A stretch of 64,000 nt of DNA from Macrosoma leucophasiata (Eukaryota; Arthropoda; Insecta; Lepidoptera; Hedylidae). The stretch covers positions 5,146,001 to 5,210,000 of the forward strand of contig JAWQUS010000017.1 in NCBI GenBank assembly GCA_036365455.1, in the 5' to 3' direction. The notes under the pieces were generated by a model. The model did no database searches, was not told the origin of the DNA, and saw only the letters and a list, made by a program, of their open reading frames with translations. Positions within the stretch are counted from its first letter, which is position 1, and each line of letters starts with the position of its first letter. A program made the position numbers and the translations under genes. Shown piece after piece: positions 11,571-23,436 of this stretch.

Positions 11571-12157
11571 TACAAAAAAAATGTAACTGATATATGACGA
11601 TACTAATAATAATTGAATTAAGTTTAAAAATCATTGTCATGGGCCGACGAATTGAAAAACCTCTTTCCAACCCTTTTCTGATACTTAATGGTAAAACTTT
11701 ATACACTTTATGAATCTGAATAGTTTTCTCATTAACCGAAATATTTGAAAACATTCCCTTTCTATACCTACAGTTTGTCCTAATCCCGAGCGGATTGAGT
11801 TAACAAGGGAACACAAACGACTCATTAACCTTCTCTGCTCCATTTCGTTTTACATTCCAATTTTAAAAGCTACCAAACGGTTACGTTTTTTCTTACGCAA
11901 TCCTATTTTCTGTAGTTATTTTCCTGGATTTATATTATTATGTATATGTGAAGATAAGGCTTTTTATATTTCCATCTATTATGTTAATCATACAGAGTTG
12001 ATTCAGTGGTATATTTTTCATTTCAGCCAGTATTTATGCAATCAAAAATATTTTGTATTTTTTAGAATAGGGTAAAATCAGGAGAGATGGACTGGCGGGA
12101 TGCCGGGTGAGACTTGTTCGGCGAGTCTATAAGATAAATAAGAAATATACGATATAT

Positions 12158-12318
12158 AAGAGGTTGACAAGTACCGTTAGTGTCCCAAGCTTAAATAAAT
12201 TTAATAGTTTGGTTGATATTACAATGGTCCATTGTAAATAATTGATATTGGAACGAAGTGAATTTTTTAAATTTGAAATAAGTGAATTTGGAACACTAAC
12301 GGTACTTGTCAACCTCTT
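12158..12318. mobile_element. Small MITE with ~30-bp inverted termini
   Basis: AGGTTGACAAGTACCGTTAG at the left and its inverse at the right end (to 12315) enclose an AT-rich core. No target duplication could be assigned. Confidence 0.6.
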
Positions 12319-12699
12319 TGCTTCATGTAGAAAGCGATATGGTTAGGTTTTTGTTTGTAAGATTATCTGATTTTGATATCCCAATCCCAAATAAAAGTTT
12401 TCGAGGCTTTTTTATGCATAAATGTTATTAAAATGAAGATACGTATAAAATGTTGTGCTCTTACAATAACAACTGATATTTCTGTTCAGTATGTTCATAA
12501 AATTATAAAATAGGTCACTCTATTTTAGAATATCATCAACTCGCCGAATAAAAAACAAGTTAAGTAGATGAAAAGGAATGAAGATTATTTATAAGATTAC
12601 TGAGATCCCGAGAATACGCTGATTTATCGATCGTATTAGAATTTTGGAGGGCACCAAATTTAATAGACTCACCTTTGTTATGTGCACGCATGCAATTTA

Positions 12700-12805
12700 T
12701 TTATTTATTAAAACTTTGTGCACAATTAACGCACAAGAGACTGAATTAATGCTATACAGCACCAGTTAACCTTAGGGTTGTGCAGTTTACATAGGTAGAT
12801 AGTAA
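12700..12805 (-). mobile_element. LINE 3' end with (AATA)n tail
   Basis: TTTATTTATTTATTAAAAC followed by a unique sequence ending near 12800. Fragment only. Confidence 0.4.
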
Positions 12806-12809
12806 GTTA

Positions 12810-13680
12810 ATACAGTAGCTTTAAAAAAAAAACAGAAGCAAAGGAGTTTCTTTAGTTTTGAATTTTGAAAAATCGAACGCACATGCGTCTGTTCACAACT
12901 CATATGACAGTTGTAGCGGGCCTTTTATCGAGAATTATAAAAGAATGTTCATGGGCATAGTTTAACTTGCATGAAAGAATTCAATCATAGTATATGTCAT
13001 CATACATTTAAGTATTAACCTAAGCTAAGTGCGTACGTACAATTTCCCAATAGCTATACCTATTTTTCACACACAATTTGCTTTCATACATTTTTATACA
13101 ACAGTTTGAAATTGTCCTCTATAAAGAACACTGAAAGTGAAACCGGTTTGATAGTGAGCATGTCGCAAATGTGTTCCGATTGCAGAAATCCAATCTTGCA
13201 TCGGTCTCCGCGGTCCCATTTCGTGAAGGAACGAAATGGTGAAGACATTTCTTTTCCAGTGCAATATGCATAATCGAATCGAATGACAATTTACTATGAA
13301 GTTTATGTATTCCTTTTATATTATTACGAACATGTTGACCTACTTACACAGGTTAGTACATATGGGCCCGCGATAAACATGAAGACATGAAGCAACATTT
13401 TGGCTGTTCCTTTTTTTTAATATTATGGCATCGCTATTATGCATGTTGCCAGTGTCAAGTAAAACGATATTTCGTATTCGTAATAAGCAGCGTAAAAGTC
13501 AGAGTCAGTCAGTCAATTTATCAGTCCGTCAGTCAGTCACAGTCACTAATTCGAGTAAAGCGATGGCTACTTTACCAGAACCATTTACAATGAAGTTTTG
13601 AAGGCAACCCGAAAGGACGCGTTTCCGCACTATTATTCTATTTCACTATACACGGGCACTGTAATAAGCCTATATCAAAC
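12810..13680. other. Unassigned stretch with a CAGT-rich tract
   Basis: No gene seen. A degenerate (CAGT)n tract lies at ~13500-13552. Confidence 0.5.
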
Positions 13681-13689
13681 AAAATGCCA

Positions 13690-13945
13690 CCAACTTTATT
13701 TAATATAACTCAAAAATACCTACACCAAGAAAAAGAAATAAAATAAGAGCACCACACGGGTCTTTCAAGATTCCCGCCAAAACTCGGCGGTTCCTACATA
13801 ACATCTTAGGTCTTAGGGGTGGCAACACATTTGCATTTTGACTTCTGGTTCTTGTGTAGATGTCTATACTTCTCAGTCGCTTAACATTTATGTGAACTGA
13901 ATACTTGTTTGCCAATCTCGACAGCAGAAACATTTTAATTTTTTT
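13690..13945 (+). repeat. Diverged GGTGGTAGAGCTCC repeat
   Basis: Keeps ATCTTAGGTCTTAGGGGTGG, TTTGCATTTTGACTTCTGG and the A/T-rich end. The 5' half is rearranged. Confidence 0.6.
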
Positions 13946-14169
13946 TTTAAATATAGGCGATAATTAATTATGTGTAACAGAAAACATTTTTTTTTATTTG
14001 TCTGTCTTTTTGTCTGGTACGTTATAACTTCGAAACTACTCAACGGATTTGAACGCGGTTTTCACAGGTAAATTACATATAATTGGGAGTGCTGTCAAAA
14101 CTGTTTCGTCAAAATCGACTGAGGGAAAAAAGTAATGGTGAATTGCTAATTGGTAATTTTTCCGTACGA

Positions 14170-14538
14170 CATAGTAAAGTTGAAGCGGCATGGCCTGGCG
14201 GCTGGTGTAGATCATAAGCAATCTACTCGGTTAAGCACTACGGGCGCGGTCGGGTAGCGTGATGGGTTACCGCGAGACAAATTAAATGCGCGTTGCCGTG
14301 GTTATCGGACGGCACGTTAAGCCGTCGGTCCCGGTTGCTATCGATAGATAGCAGTCGTTAAACCTTGTCGGAGTCCTTATCCCGGGCGGTTTGAAAACAT
14401 CCGACAGCGGGTCGGCCACTAACCCATCCCACCAATCCGCATTGGAGCAGCGTGGTGGAGTAAGCTCCAGGCCTCCCCCCAAAAAGGAGAGAGACTCGTG
14501 CCCAGCAGTGGGACGTATAATGGGTTGCCATTATTATT
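14170..14538 (+). mobile_element. LINE 3' end, GTGGGACGTATAATGGG family
   Basis: GGCTGGTGTAGATCATAAG through GGGCGGTTTGAAAACATCC to GCCCAGCAGTGGGACG and (ATT)n. Also at 17926-18213, 33613-33697 and, interrupted, 48546-49335 (-). Confidence 0.7.
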
Positions 14539-14635
14539 GTAAAGTTAATCAGAATCGTTTCACTTGCACAGTACAAGAGATTCTAATTGTAAAGTTAATC
14601 AGAATCGTTTCACTTGCACAGTACAAGAGATTATA
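14536..14635 (+). repeat. 50-bp exact tandem duplication
   Basis: The unit beginning ATTGTAAAGTTAATCAGAAT occurs twice back to back, immediately after the LINE tail. Confidence 0.85.
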
Positions 14636-14992
14636 ATTAATATTTTACCGTCATAAATTGAAGAGAAAATGTGAAAGACATCGCATTGAGATAGAGATTC
14701 ACTATAACCACGCGTAATCTCAAAAAACCTAAATCGTTTCACTTGTCTTCAAATCGACAGAGATTTATCGTTAATACGACGGCTAAAAGGATTTGCGGCC
14801 AGTCTGATGTAGCGTCTGAAGTGGAGGAATAGTTTATCTTTAAGGTAGGATTTCTAAAACTATATATGTATTAGTCGCGACACTCAGGTTTGAATGAAGC
14901 AAGTTTTAAATAGATGCTCTATGTCATTATTTTACTTATTTATGTTATGGGCGAATACTTTAGTGGCCCTTTTCAAGTATATTTACATTATA

Positions 14993-15299
14993 CGTAACTT
15001 CACGCCTGTAATCCCCGAAGGGGTAGGCAGAGGTAAATGCATGCATTCAAGCATACATGCAAACACCCACGATTCGCCGGTTACGTTTTGGCCCATGTAA
15101 CAGGTGGCGAGCCTGTTGACATCTCCGGGCACATTACCAAACTTTGAGGTACTGGGAAATTTCCAGAAAATGGAAAAATCCCAATAGAACCAGAGATAAA
15201 GGCTTTTTCACCATTATCTCTGATAACCCCCTACCCGGGAATCGAACCCAGGACCTCAGCGTAGTAGTAGTGGCCTGCTACCACTAGGCTACTGAGGCA
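14993..15299 (-). mobile_element. tRNA-derived SINE family B, - strand
   Basis: Starts with the shared tail CACGCCTGTAATCCCCGAAG and ends with the tRNA-like head (inverse of GCCTCAGTAGCCTAGTGG, with GGTTCGATTCCCGGG as B-box). Nearly the same as the copy at 44099-44382. Confidence 0.85.
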
Positions 15300-15536
15300 G
15301 ACTATCAGAGATAACGGTTTAAAATACTTTATCTCTGCTTCTATTGGGATTTTTCCATTTTCTGGAAGTTTCCCAGTACCCCGGCGTTTGGTAATGTGCC
15401 CGGAGATGGCAACAGGCTCGCCACCTGTTACATGGGCCAAAACGTAACCGGCGAGTCGTGGGTGTTTGCATGTATGATTGAATGCATGCATTTACCTCTG
15501 CCTACCCCTTTGGGGATTACAGGCGTGAAGTTACGT
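15300..15536 (+). mobile_element. tRNA-derived SINE family B, + strand, head to head with previous
   Basis: TATCAGAGATAACGG through TTTCTGGAAGTTTCCCAGTA to GATTACAGGCGTGAAG. The head is lost; body and tail are complementary to the neighbour at 14993-15299. Confidence 0.85.
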
Positions 15537-15594
15537 TTTTTTATTTTCTAATTGTTTAAGCTACTTTACAAAATTCAGTTATTAATGGCTCCAT

Positions 15595-15670
15595 GGGCGT
15601 CACCAGGGGATGGCAGAGGGGGGCAGCTGCCCCTCACTAGAGACGAAATACAGAACATTTACAGTAAAGA
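15595..15670. repeat. hAT-like terminus remnant
   Basis: GGGCGTCACCAGGGG and GGGGCAGCTGCCCC, a pattern common at ends of hAT elements. Only one end is recognisable. Confidence 0.35.
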
Positions 15671-15762
15671 CTAATATGTGCCATAACAATTAATAAATGT
15701 GTATACTTAGAAATAAAAATAATATTACCAAAAAAATATACAATAAAAACTAAGTATAAATT

Positions 15763-16050
15763 ACTGGTGGTAAAGTTCCAGTGTAGGAGCTCTAGGGCGT
15801 AGGAACCACCACATTACCTTATTTATCTGCCGCTAAATGGTAGTGTTCAACACTATCGTGTTCCGGTTAGATGGTAATGAATGGCCCGTAATAACTATCA
15901 CAGAGACATAATAAGTAAGGTCTCAGGGGTGGCAACGCATCTACATTTTGACCTCTGGTCTTTGTGTAAATGTCTATAGGCTGCAGTCATCACTTAACAT
16001 CAATGCGAACTGCATGCTTGTTTGCCAACTTCATAACATACAAAAAACTA
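15763..16050 (+). repeat. GGTGGTAGAGCTCC repeat, diverged copy
   Basis: Full-length order of blocks with many substitutions (GGTGGTAAAGTTCCAGTGTA). Followed closely by the RTE insertion. Confidence 0.8.
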
Positions 16051-16087
16051 TCTAGAGCCAATTTATCCTCCCTTATAGCCCAGTTGT

Positions 16088-16596
16088 CGGGTGTGGTACC
16101 CTGGCATCTCCCGGTGATTCTTAGCACCCCCTGCCCCGCCGTTACCATGACCGGTACCACCATGGTCAGGAATAGCGTAGCTAATTACCGCAGTGTCTGA
16201 AGAAGAAGGTCTTTAACCAGTGTGTGTTGCCAGTGATGACGTACGGAACCGAAACGTGGTCGCTCACTATGGGCCTCATAAGAAGGCTCAAGGTCACTCA
16301 GAGAGCAATGGAGAGGGCTATGCTTGGAGTTTCTCTGCGAGATCGAATCAGAAATGAGGAGATCCGCATGAGAACCAAAGTAACGGACATAGCCCACCGA
16401 ATAGCAAAACTGAAGTGGCAGTGGGCAGGGCACATAGCTCGCAGGACTGACGACCGTTGGGGCAGAAGAGTTCTAGAGTGGCGACCACGTACCGGAAAAC
16501 AAAGGATGAGGGCGGCCCGGGACCGTTCGTTGTGGCATTCTTTGGGGGAGGCCTTTGTTCAGCAGTGGACGTCTTTTGGCTGAAATGATGATGATG
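16088..16596 (+). mobile_element. 5'-truncated RTE insertion with 13-bp TSD
   Basis: ATAGCCCAGTTGT at 16075-16087 and 16597-16609 brackets a 509-bp copy ending (ATG)n. The coding part 16224-16583 matches 844-1281 with a deletion after PRTGKQ. Reverse-transcriptase C-terminus only. Confidence 0.88.
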
Positions 16597-16737
16597 ATAG
16601 CCCAGTTGTTACTCTCTAAATCGCTGGTTGGCGACACCCTTGAATGACTCTAAAAATTGTAATCACTTACCTAGTTGTAAATAAAATATTCTCAAAAACC
16701 ACTCGTTGAATAATTGGTTTGCTCAAAGCAAACGCAG

Positions 16738-16990
16738 ATCATCATCATCATATCAGCCATAGGACGTCCACTGCTGAACATAGGCCTCCCCCAATGATCT
16801 CCATGCCGACCGATCGGAAGCGACATGCATCCAGCGGGTACCTGCAGCCTTGACTAGGTCGTCGGTCCATCTTGCAGGTGGACGTCCTACGCTGCGTTTG
16901 CCGATACGTGGTCTCCACTCGAGAACCTTTCTGCCCCAGCGGCTATCGGTTCTCCGAGCTATGTGCCCTGCCCATTGTAACTTCAGCTTG
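16738..16990 (-). mobile_element. Older RTE 3' fragment, - strand
   Basis: (CAT)n then AGGACGTCCACTGCTGAACA and the inverse of the GHIARR/GRRVLEWRPRTG coding segment. The sequence is a different subfamily from 16088-16596. Confidence 0.7.
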
Positions 16991-16999
16991 GAAATCGAA

Positions 17000-17920
17000 A
17001 ACGCAGATAAACTTACACAAAAAGGTATAAAAATAGAATACCAGTATGTAACTCCAGGGTTGCTCTAAGGATGTCATTGTATATCTTGGGAGATATTGAT
17101 ATTGTTGATACTGAACTATAATGAACCTGCCAAATACAACGTGTAGCAGTTGCATAAAATGAATAAGGAGCCTCTAAATTTATTTAAAATCAAAAAAAAA
17201 AACACTTTTCGAAAGAAATTGTCCAAAGCTATATATACATACTTCATGAAAACCTCATCAGTTTTCATAATGTTATTATGATAACTAATGAGTAATTCTG
17301 ATTCTGATTCTGGTTGTATGGGAGCCCCATTCAATATTTACTTTATTTTTATTTAATTATTTATATTAAAAGGTAATATACAATTCAATATTCTGTGAAA
17401 ATTTTCTAGCTCTCTAGCTATCACGGTTCAACAGACAGACAGACAGAAAGCGGAGGCTTAGTAATATGGTCCAGTTTTTACCCTTTAGGTACGGAACCCT
17501 AAAAGTCTTCAATTTACAAAATTAATGTTAACTTTTCGTCTTATTTTACCTTGATTATATTAAATTCAGTCAAAGACCCACGCTTTAATGAGGACATAAT
17601 TACATGTCACTGGGGTAGGTCCCTTAGGTGCTTAATCTATCCCAGGACCTTAATTACCGGATCAAACTTGGTCCCTGTTAATCCGCTACTTTGATCGGCT
17701 AATCTTGTCCCCGCATCTATTAGCCCGGAGGTCATCTGAGGTCTTAACGACCTTAAATTGGGTGTCAGCAGTAAAAATGTCCCTGATTAATCAGTTTTGA
17801 AGTTCTCGGGTCGCAAATTACTGAGAATTGCGTAGGTTACCCACTCAACCTACATTGTGCCGCTGATACTGAAAGTAGGTGTTCGTTATGTTATATTATT
17901 ATACTAGTGTGCTAGCGCAT
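17000..17920. other. Unassigned stretch
   Basis: Apart from the short repeat end near 17450, no gene or repeat recognised. Confidence 0.45.
17430..17510 (+). repeat. ACAGACAGACAG ... GTACGGAACCCTAAAA repeat end
   Basis: A widespread lepidopteran repeat end. The reverse form begins at ~11184. Fragment only. Confidence 0.5.
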
Positions 17921-17925
17921 AGCCC

Positions 17926-18213
17926 CGCGGCTGGTGTAAATCGTAAGGGGCCTACTCGGTTAAGGGAATACGGGCGCGGTCGGGTGTGAGATGAGTGACC
18001 GCCAGTGGCAAATTAAAATGCGCGTTTCCGTGCTTAGGAGGGCACGGTAAGCCGTCGAGGCCTTATGGGCGGTTTAAAATACATCCGACAGCGGGTTGGC
18101 CTCTAACCCGGTATCTCCACCAATCCGCATTGGAGCAGCGTGGTGGAGTAAGCAAAAAAAGGGGAGAGACTAGTGCCCAGCTGTGGGACGTATAATGGGT
18201 TGCCATTATTATA
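17926..18213 (+). mobile_element. LINE 3' end, GTGGGACGTATAATGGG family
   Basis: CGGCTGGTGTAAATCGTAAG through CGACAGCGGGTTGGCC to TGGGTTGCCATTATT. Colinear with 14170-14538 but with an internal deletion. Confidence 0.7.
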
Positions 18214-18799
18214 ATACTAGCTGTGCTCGAGACTTCGTTCACGTAGAATGTAATAAGAAAGTTATTTAATGAAGGCGCGGGTACAGCCAGTATAATACTA
18301 AAACAAAAGTAGCCTAAAAACCCCCTTTTCACATCAGTTATGTGAAACCAGTACCAGTGAAATTCCCATCAAAATCGGTTCAGCCATTCCAGGGATTAGC
18401 TGGAAAAAAACAGACAGACCGACAAATATTATTAAAAATGTTAGATATTCTAGGTATAAGGTATATTAGTTTACAACCTATTTTCAGACCTACCGAATAT
18501 AACTACCTACACAAAAAAAAAGAAATAAATATTGTTAACTGTGTCTTTTACCATTAAAAATAATTAAAATAATATTTTACACAACTCCATATGAAACCAA
18601 AACAATGAAAACATCTTTGATTTATTTATTTTCATTATCTGACACAGAATATTCTGTATACGGGTGATTTTTAATAAAGAAAATGTGTGCTCGTATATCA
18701 CCGCGGCAATCGGAATCGGATGTAACAATTTGATGTGTCTTTGTTCGCGACTTACGTATGGTTCAAAAGGGCGTTGATAGGTACCAAATGTTTAAATAG

Positions 18800-19000
18800 T
18801 AACTAGCTGCCCCGACGAACTTCGTATCGTCTTAGAGGTATAAAAAAATGAAATGTCCAAAAAATCGAAAGGATATATTTTGTGAGAATCCGATTCCTAC
18901 TAAATAGGCATACAAAATTTCATGAGAAACGGTCCAGCCGTTTCGGAGGAGTATGGTAACTAACATTATGACACGAGAATTTTATATATAGAGAGAGATA
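18800..19000 (+). repeat. Helitron/SINE-like common repeat remnant
   Basis: ACTAGCTGCCCCGACGAACT through CGGTCCAGCCGTTTCGGAGG to TTTTATATATAGAGAGAG, a pattern of common lepidopteran repeats. Class uncertain. Confidence 0.45.
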
Positions 19001-19611
19001 GAAAAGAGATTTACGTCGTAGTATAAACATATTTACTGAATCTGAATTTTATACTGGTTTCCCACACTTGTTTTTGACATTTAATATGTATCCAGCACTG
19101 CATCGGAGTAGAATATGTCTAAGTACCTACTCTACAATTCAGACAGCTGAGCTTTCTGGGCTGTCCCGTTCACCATGCCTATTTATTTATACACAATTAT
19201 AGAGGTCGAGATATGACGTGCCCACCGACCTCAAGTTCAAGGGAATTCTTCCGCTTGTGCTGTCAGTCGATCAGTCAGCCGAATAATGGTCAAACCGCTC
19301 GAATAGATTGTAAAAAAAAAGGGGGGGGGTAACATTATCCCGCGATAAATCTACCGACATTGCGATCGCCAATCCGCATACTAATCGTGGCGATTATGGC
19401 AAATTCTACCCAAAATGACACGCAGCCTTGTTTGTGGGCATCGTTGGGCAAGGCTTTTGTCTTCGTCTCCAGGACGTCTTTCAGATCAAGTATCGATAGT
19501 CGATGGATCAGAACAGTAGGTACCACTCACTATGGATAACGTATGAGATGACCGATGTAAAATAGCTGAATTCATGCAGTTTTTATAAACAGAAAAAACA
19601 CTTTCTATTAA

Positions 19612-20130
19612 CCACTTACTGCTACCATAAAGCAATGCAATAGATGTGAAGGAAAGATTTGACAAATCGGGCAGGGCTTCAGTAGCTCAGTTGGAAGAGC
19701 GGCTGGACTAGATTCCCAGTAGGTCGCGAGTTCGAGTCTCGCCTGAAGTCAAATTTTTCTTACCATTTTTCTTTAAAAATAATATATATTTCACAAGCAT
19801 GTGTTAATGCGAAATAATATAAAACAATTATTAAGGGTAAAAGCGACTTCTTTACGATATTCAATAAACTGAAAAGTCTATTATATCGGTTGCCTAACTA
19901 GCATAGTTGGTAATAGATGGCGCTACTGCTACCATAAAGCAATGCAATAGATGTGAAGGAAAGATTTGACAAATCGGGCAGGGCTTCAGTAGCTCAGTTG
20001 GAAGAGCGGCTGGACTAGATTCCCAGTAGGTCGCGAGTTCGAGTCTCGCCTGAAGTCAAATTTTTCTTTCCATTTTTCTTTAAAAATAATATATATTTCA
20101 CAAGCATGTGTTAATGCGAAATAATATAAA
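19612..20130 (+). mobile_element. Head-to-tail dimer of tRNA-derived SINE family A with 12-bp TSD
   Basis: ACTTTCTATTAA at 19600-19611 and 20131-20142 flanks the whole 519 bp. Two nearly identical units each carry a tRNA-like head: A-box TAGCTCAGTTGG, B-box AGTTCGAGTCT, and acceptor GGCTTCA pairing TGAAGTC. The anticodon arm is irregular, so these are not working tRNAs. The tail is TTTTTCTT...TTCACAAGCATGTGTTAATG. The linker after the first unit continues into the second. Confidence 0.8.
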
Positions 20131-20474
20131 ACTTTCTATTAAGTTATTGTCAGCCTTTTTAAAAAAGTACTTATAACCCTAGATTCCACCCACATTACTA
20201 GTAACTAGTAAAACGTAGTTCAAATATAGCTGGTTCCTAGAAAGTTCCAGCATTATTACCCGATATAGCTCAGAATGGCGAGGTCTTGTGAAACTTTAAC
20301 AAGCACACGATACGCTCACAATGGCCGCGTGTAATACACGTTTTGCGCATAATTATGCCCGCAGTTTGCTCCTACGTGGCTCATTTAATTTTGCACATTA
20401 GCTTATTTCCAATTTAATTTGATAGGGTTCACGTGATTAGTATAAATAGAGAATATCTACAACTGTAACTGTAA

Positions 20475-20866
20475 AGGTCATAGCTCACTAGAGCCACCCG
20501 GGACCCGACCAGCACCGCCTCGTTTTACGCCGTCCACTCGCTGTCGACAGATGGTCCACAAGTGAACGCCGCATAAACCACTCGCGGGCAGCGCGCGGTC
20601 CACTTGGGAACAAGAGCGTTTGCAATGCACAGTCAACGCAAGGCAAGCAAAGTTCACCGGGTGGTAACGACGACACTCGAAGTCCGCGCGTAGGCCGTGC
20701 GTGGCCCGCGCGTTGACGGCTTGCGGTCGAGGCGATCCGGTGTCGATACGGACTTGAAGTAATGAGCGCAGCTCCATACAATTTCATATAAAGAATACCG
20801 CTCTATAACCGCTCGAGGCGGTCATGCGCTGGTCGGGTCCCGGGTGACTCTAGTGATCTATGACCT
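20475..20866. mobile_element. GC-rich 392-bp element with ~39-bp inverted termini
   Basis: AGGTCATAGCTCACTAGAGC (left) is mirrored at the right end, with GGGACCCGACCAGC/GCTGGTCGGGTCCC inside. TAA flanks both sides (20472-20474, 20867-20869), so it is PIF/Harbinger-like. The interior is much richer in GC than its surroundings and has no real gene; frames at 20478-20787 are by-products of composition. Confidence 0.75.
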
Positions 20867-21069
20867 TAAATGCTACTACATACGGCATTGCGGCACCGCG
20901 CCGCAAAGATTTCAAACTTAGCGGCAAAGATATTTCATCTAATATCTTTGCTCAGCGGAGCTGTGCTGCTTTGTCAGTGCGGGTGCCGTGTGATAAACCG
21001 AGGCCTAAGCTATTATGCGTCTGTGCGGGCCATACATTACCACCTGGGTGGAATACGAGAGAGCTGAAC

Positions 21070-21775
21070 ACTAAGATTAAATGGCAAGTAGGTGGTAAAA
21101 ACATGTTATTATCATTACCAATGAACTTTTTAGTATCAATAATTTCATTTGTACCTACCAAGAATTGTAAACAGAATATTAATTGTACTAGATCCACTTA
21201 GGTATATGCCTTTGCCCGCGACTTTGATCGAGTGAAATTCGTGAGAAAAATTAACACAGACATCCATCCCTGAACCCCGTGGGGTTAACATAAGCGATAT
21301 GGCAGGTGATCAAAAGTCAATGATGTGGCAAAAGGGGGCTGTTATTTTTAGTTAAAATTAAAATATAGGTAAGAAGTATTCCGGAGAAGAAATCAAATAA
21401 TGGATCATTCCTATTTCCTATTCTTATCGGAAAACGCATTCAAGGTGAAGTCCCTTACACAATAAGTTTTTTTTTTTAAATCTACCATTCGTGCCCTACG
21501 TATAAATTGTATGTTATTTGGCGTCACGTGATAATTTATCACGTGTATACGCCTGGTGCGTGTGACATTATTGGTAATTCAATGGGCTAAATATAGAAAT
21601 GTCGATAGCACTGTTTAGTTTTATACGTTTGTTTGTTTCTATATGTATTTGTTTTTGCATTGGGACCGGTTTTATAGACTGTTGGTGTGGATGTTCCGTT
21701 TATTACTTAGAATGATTTGATTCTGATATTTATTAGTCTTTTGGTGTAGGAAATTATCTACGTATTTCTAATATT
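21070..21775. other. Unassigned stretch
   Basis: No gene or classified repeat, apart from a short CCCGCGACTTTGATC remnant near 21215. Confidence 0.45.
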
Positions 21776-21871
21776 TGTCTCGTGTTTTTCATGTATTAAG
21801 AAACATACATGAAAAACACGAGTCTGAAACTTCCGTCTGAAACTTGACTGACGAAGTAAAACACGGAGTAT

Positions 21872-22128
21872 ACGGCAGTAATCCCCAAAAGGGTAGGCAA
21901 AGTAAAATGAGTGCAATGAAGCATACGTGCAAACCACGATTCGCCAGTTACGATTTTTTACACACAACAAAAGGTTTGCCATCTCCAGGCATATTACCAG
22001 ACTCCCAGGGTGGCACTGGGAACTGCCCGAAAATGGAAAACCCAATAGGACCAATTATAAAGGATAATACACCTATATCTCTGATACCCGTAGCAGTAGT
22101 GACCTGCTGCCTCTAAACTACTGAGGCA
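21872..22128 (-). mobile_element. tRNA-derived SINE family B, diverged, - strand
   Basis: CAGTAATCCCCAAAAGGGTA through GCCATCTCCAGGCATATTACC to CTACTGAGGCA. Same block order as 14993-15299. Confidence 0.75.
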
Positions 22129-22139
22129 ATTCAGTTTAA

Positions 22140-22750
22140 GTAGATAATGATGAAGCATTCGTTGTATTTATTAAAAGTTCTGAAACTTTCGATAAGATCT
22201 TTTCTGCCAGAACTAACACAGCTTAAATAGTTTAAGCCTGATTGACGTTTCGTAATCGGATGATTAATATTGTCGGATAAATCGATAAGCCTTTTGAAAC
22301 TTGGGAATATTGAAATTAAGTATGAATGGGCATATCCAACCAAATGGTCAACTACAAGCATTATAATAAGAGCAGTGTATTTTAATCATAAAACAAATCG
22401 TTGTTACTTATTTTCAAAAATACGATACGAGGCATCTTATTTTACATACAACCATCTGATGGTTCTGTATGATTATTTCGTCCATCTTCTCTTTTTTAAA
22501 CCTAAACGTTTTCACCAAATGGATGCATTTGAATCTAGCTGGCACCATGCCAATACCTTAGTATTTTCCAGTTCCAATTTGTTCATTTTTGTCAATGATT
22601 TTTAACTGCGCCATATTTTGGCTCGACCTACGTGAAACTGAACTGAAAACGTTAAAAACTAGACGACTAGAGAGTGCTAAGCGAAGGGCCAATAGAAAAA
22701 CATATAGGTACTTTTAAATTAGAATGTAGATTTATTTCGGAATCTTTTTT
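22140..22750. other. Unassigned stretch
   Basis: An open frame of 111 codons (22270-22605) lacks splice support or recognisable motifs; judged non-coding. Confidence 0.4.
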
Positions 22751-22754
22751 CTAC

Positions 22755-22850
22755 ACTTCTTCATCATTATCATAATTTCAGCTGAAGGCGTCCACAGCTG
22801 GACAAAAGCTTGCCCATAAGGGGAATATGCCATAATTGCCACGCTTGGCA
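22755..22850 (-). mobile_element. RTE 3' fragment, - strand
   Basis: TTCATCATTATCATAATTTC then GCGTCCACAGCTGGACAAA, the inverse of a CTGTGGACG...GATGATG tail. Confidence 0.5.
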
Positions 22851-23436
22851 TTTAGATTGGCGATGATAGTGGCGGTAGCTATATCGCGGAACGAAATAAA
22901 TACAACACCGCGCAATAGAAAGGTCTTTCCCACGTTATTGCATTTACTCCCACCCAGTGGCGGACTAAGGTCATCAGAGCCTCTGATTCAGAGGCCCGGG
23001 CGAACAAAATCCACATTTACTTCCGTAGGCTCTAAAAATCACTGAAGGTGTAAAAGTTTCATGATTCAAAACTCAGTCGACCTGTATGGAGGCCCCCAAA
23101 CCGTAGGCTATGGCGGACGGCCATCCACACCGACACACAGTCCGCCACTACTACCACCCTACTGGAACAGTTTGATCGCCATTAAGAACAATGGTCGACC
23201 TAAGTCGACTGACTGCACTGGCGGAGGAGTTCTCCTCCACTAGAGGATGGATGGCGATGGAGACGTCTAAGTCGTAACGTCTTATATCTCGGTAAGCTCC
23301 ATAATTAACGTTATGTCCCTACGTCTAACTTTTATCAATAGATAGTTACCTCCTATACGAGTGACTCGATAAATCTGAAGTGTCCGTTTTTCGATGCTAA
23401 ATGTCTGGAACTATCAATTGGTTTTACAGATTTTAC

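Noticed and set aside
19674..20060. Two functional tRNA genes
   Set aside because: The anticodon arm does not pair properly and both copies sit inside a transposed SINE dimer.
20478..20787. Two ~99-codon frames on the - strand
   Set aside because: They lie in a GC-rich inverted-repeat element, overlap each other and have no known motifs.
22270..22605. 111-codon frame
   Set aside because: No splice context, low-complexity aromatic composition and no recognised motif.
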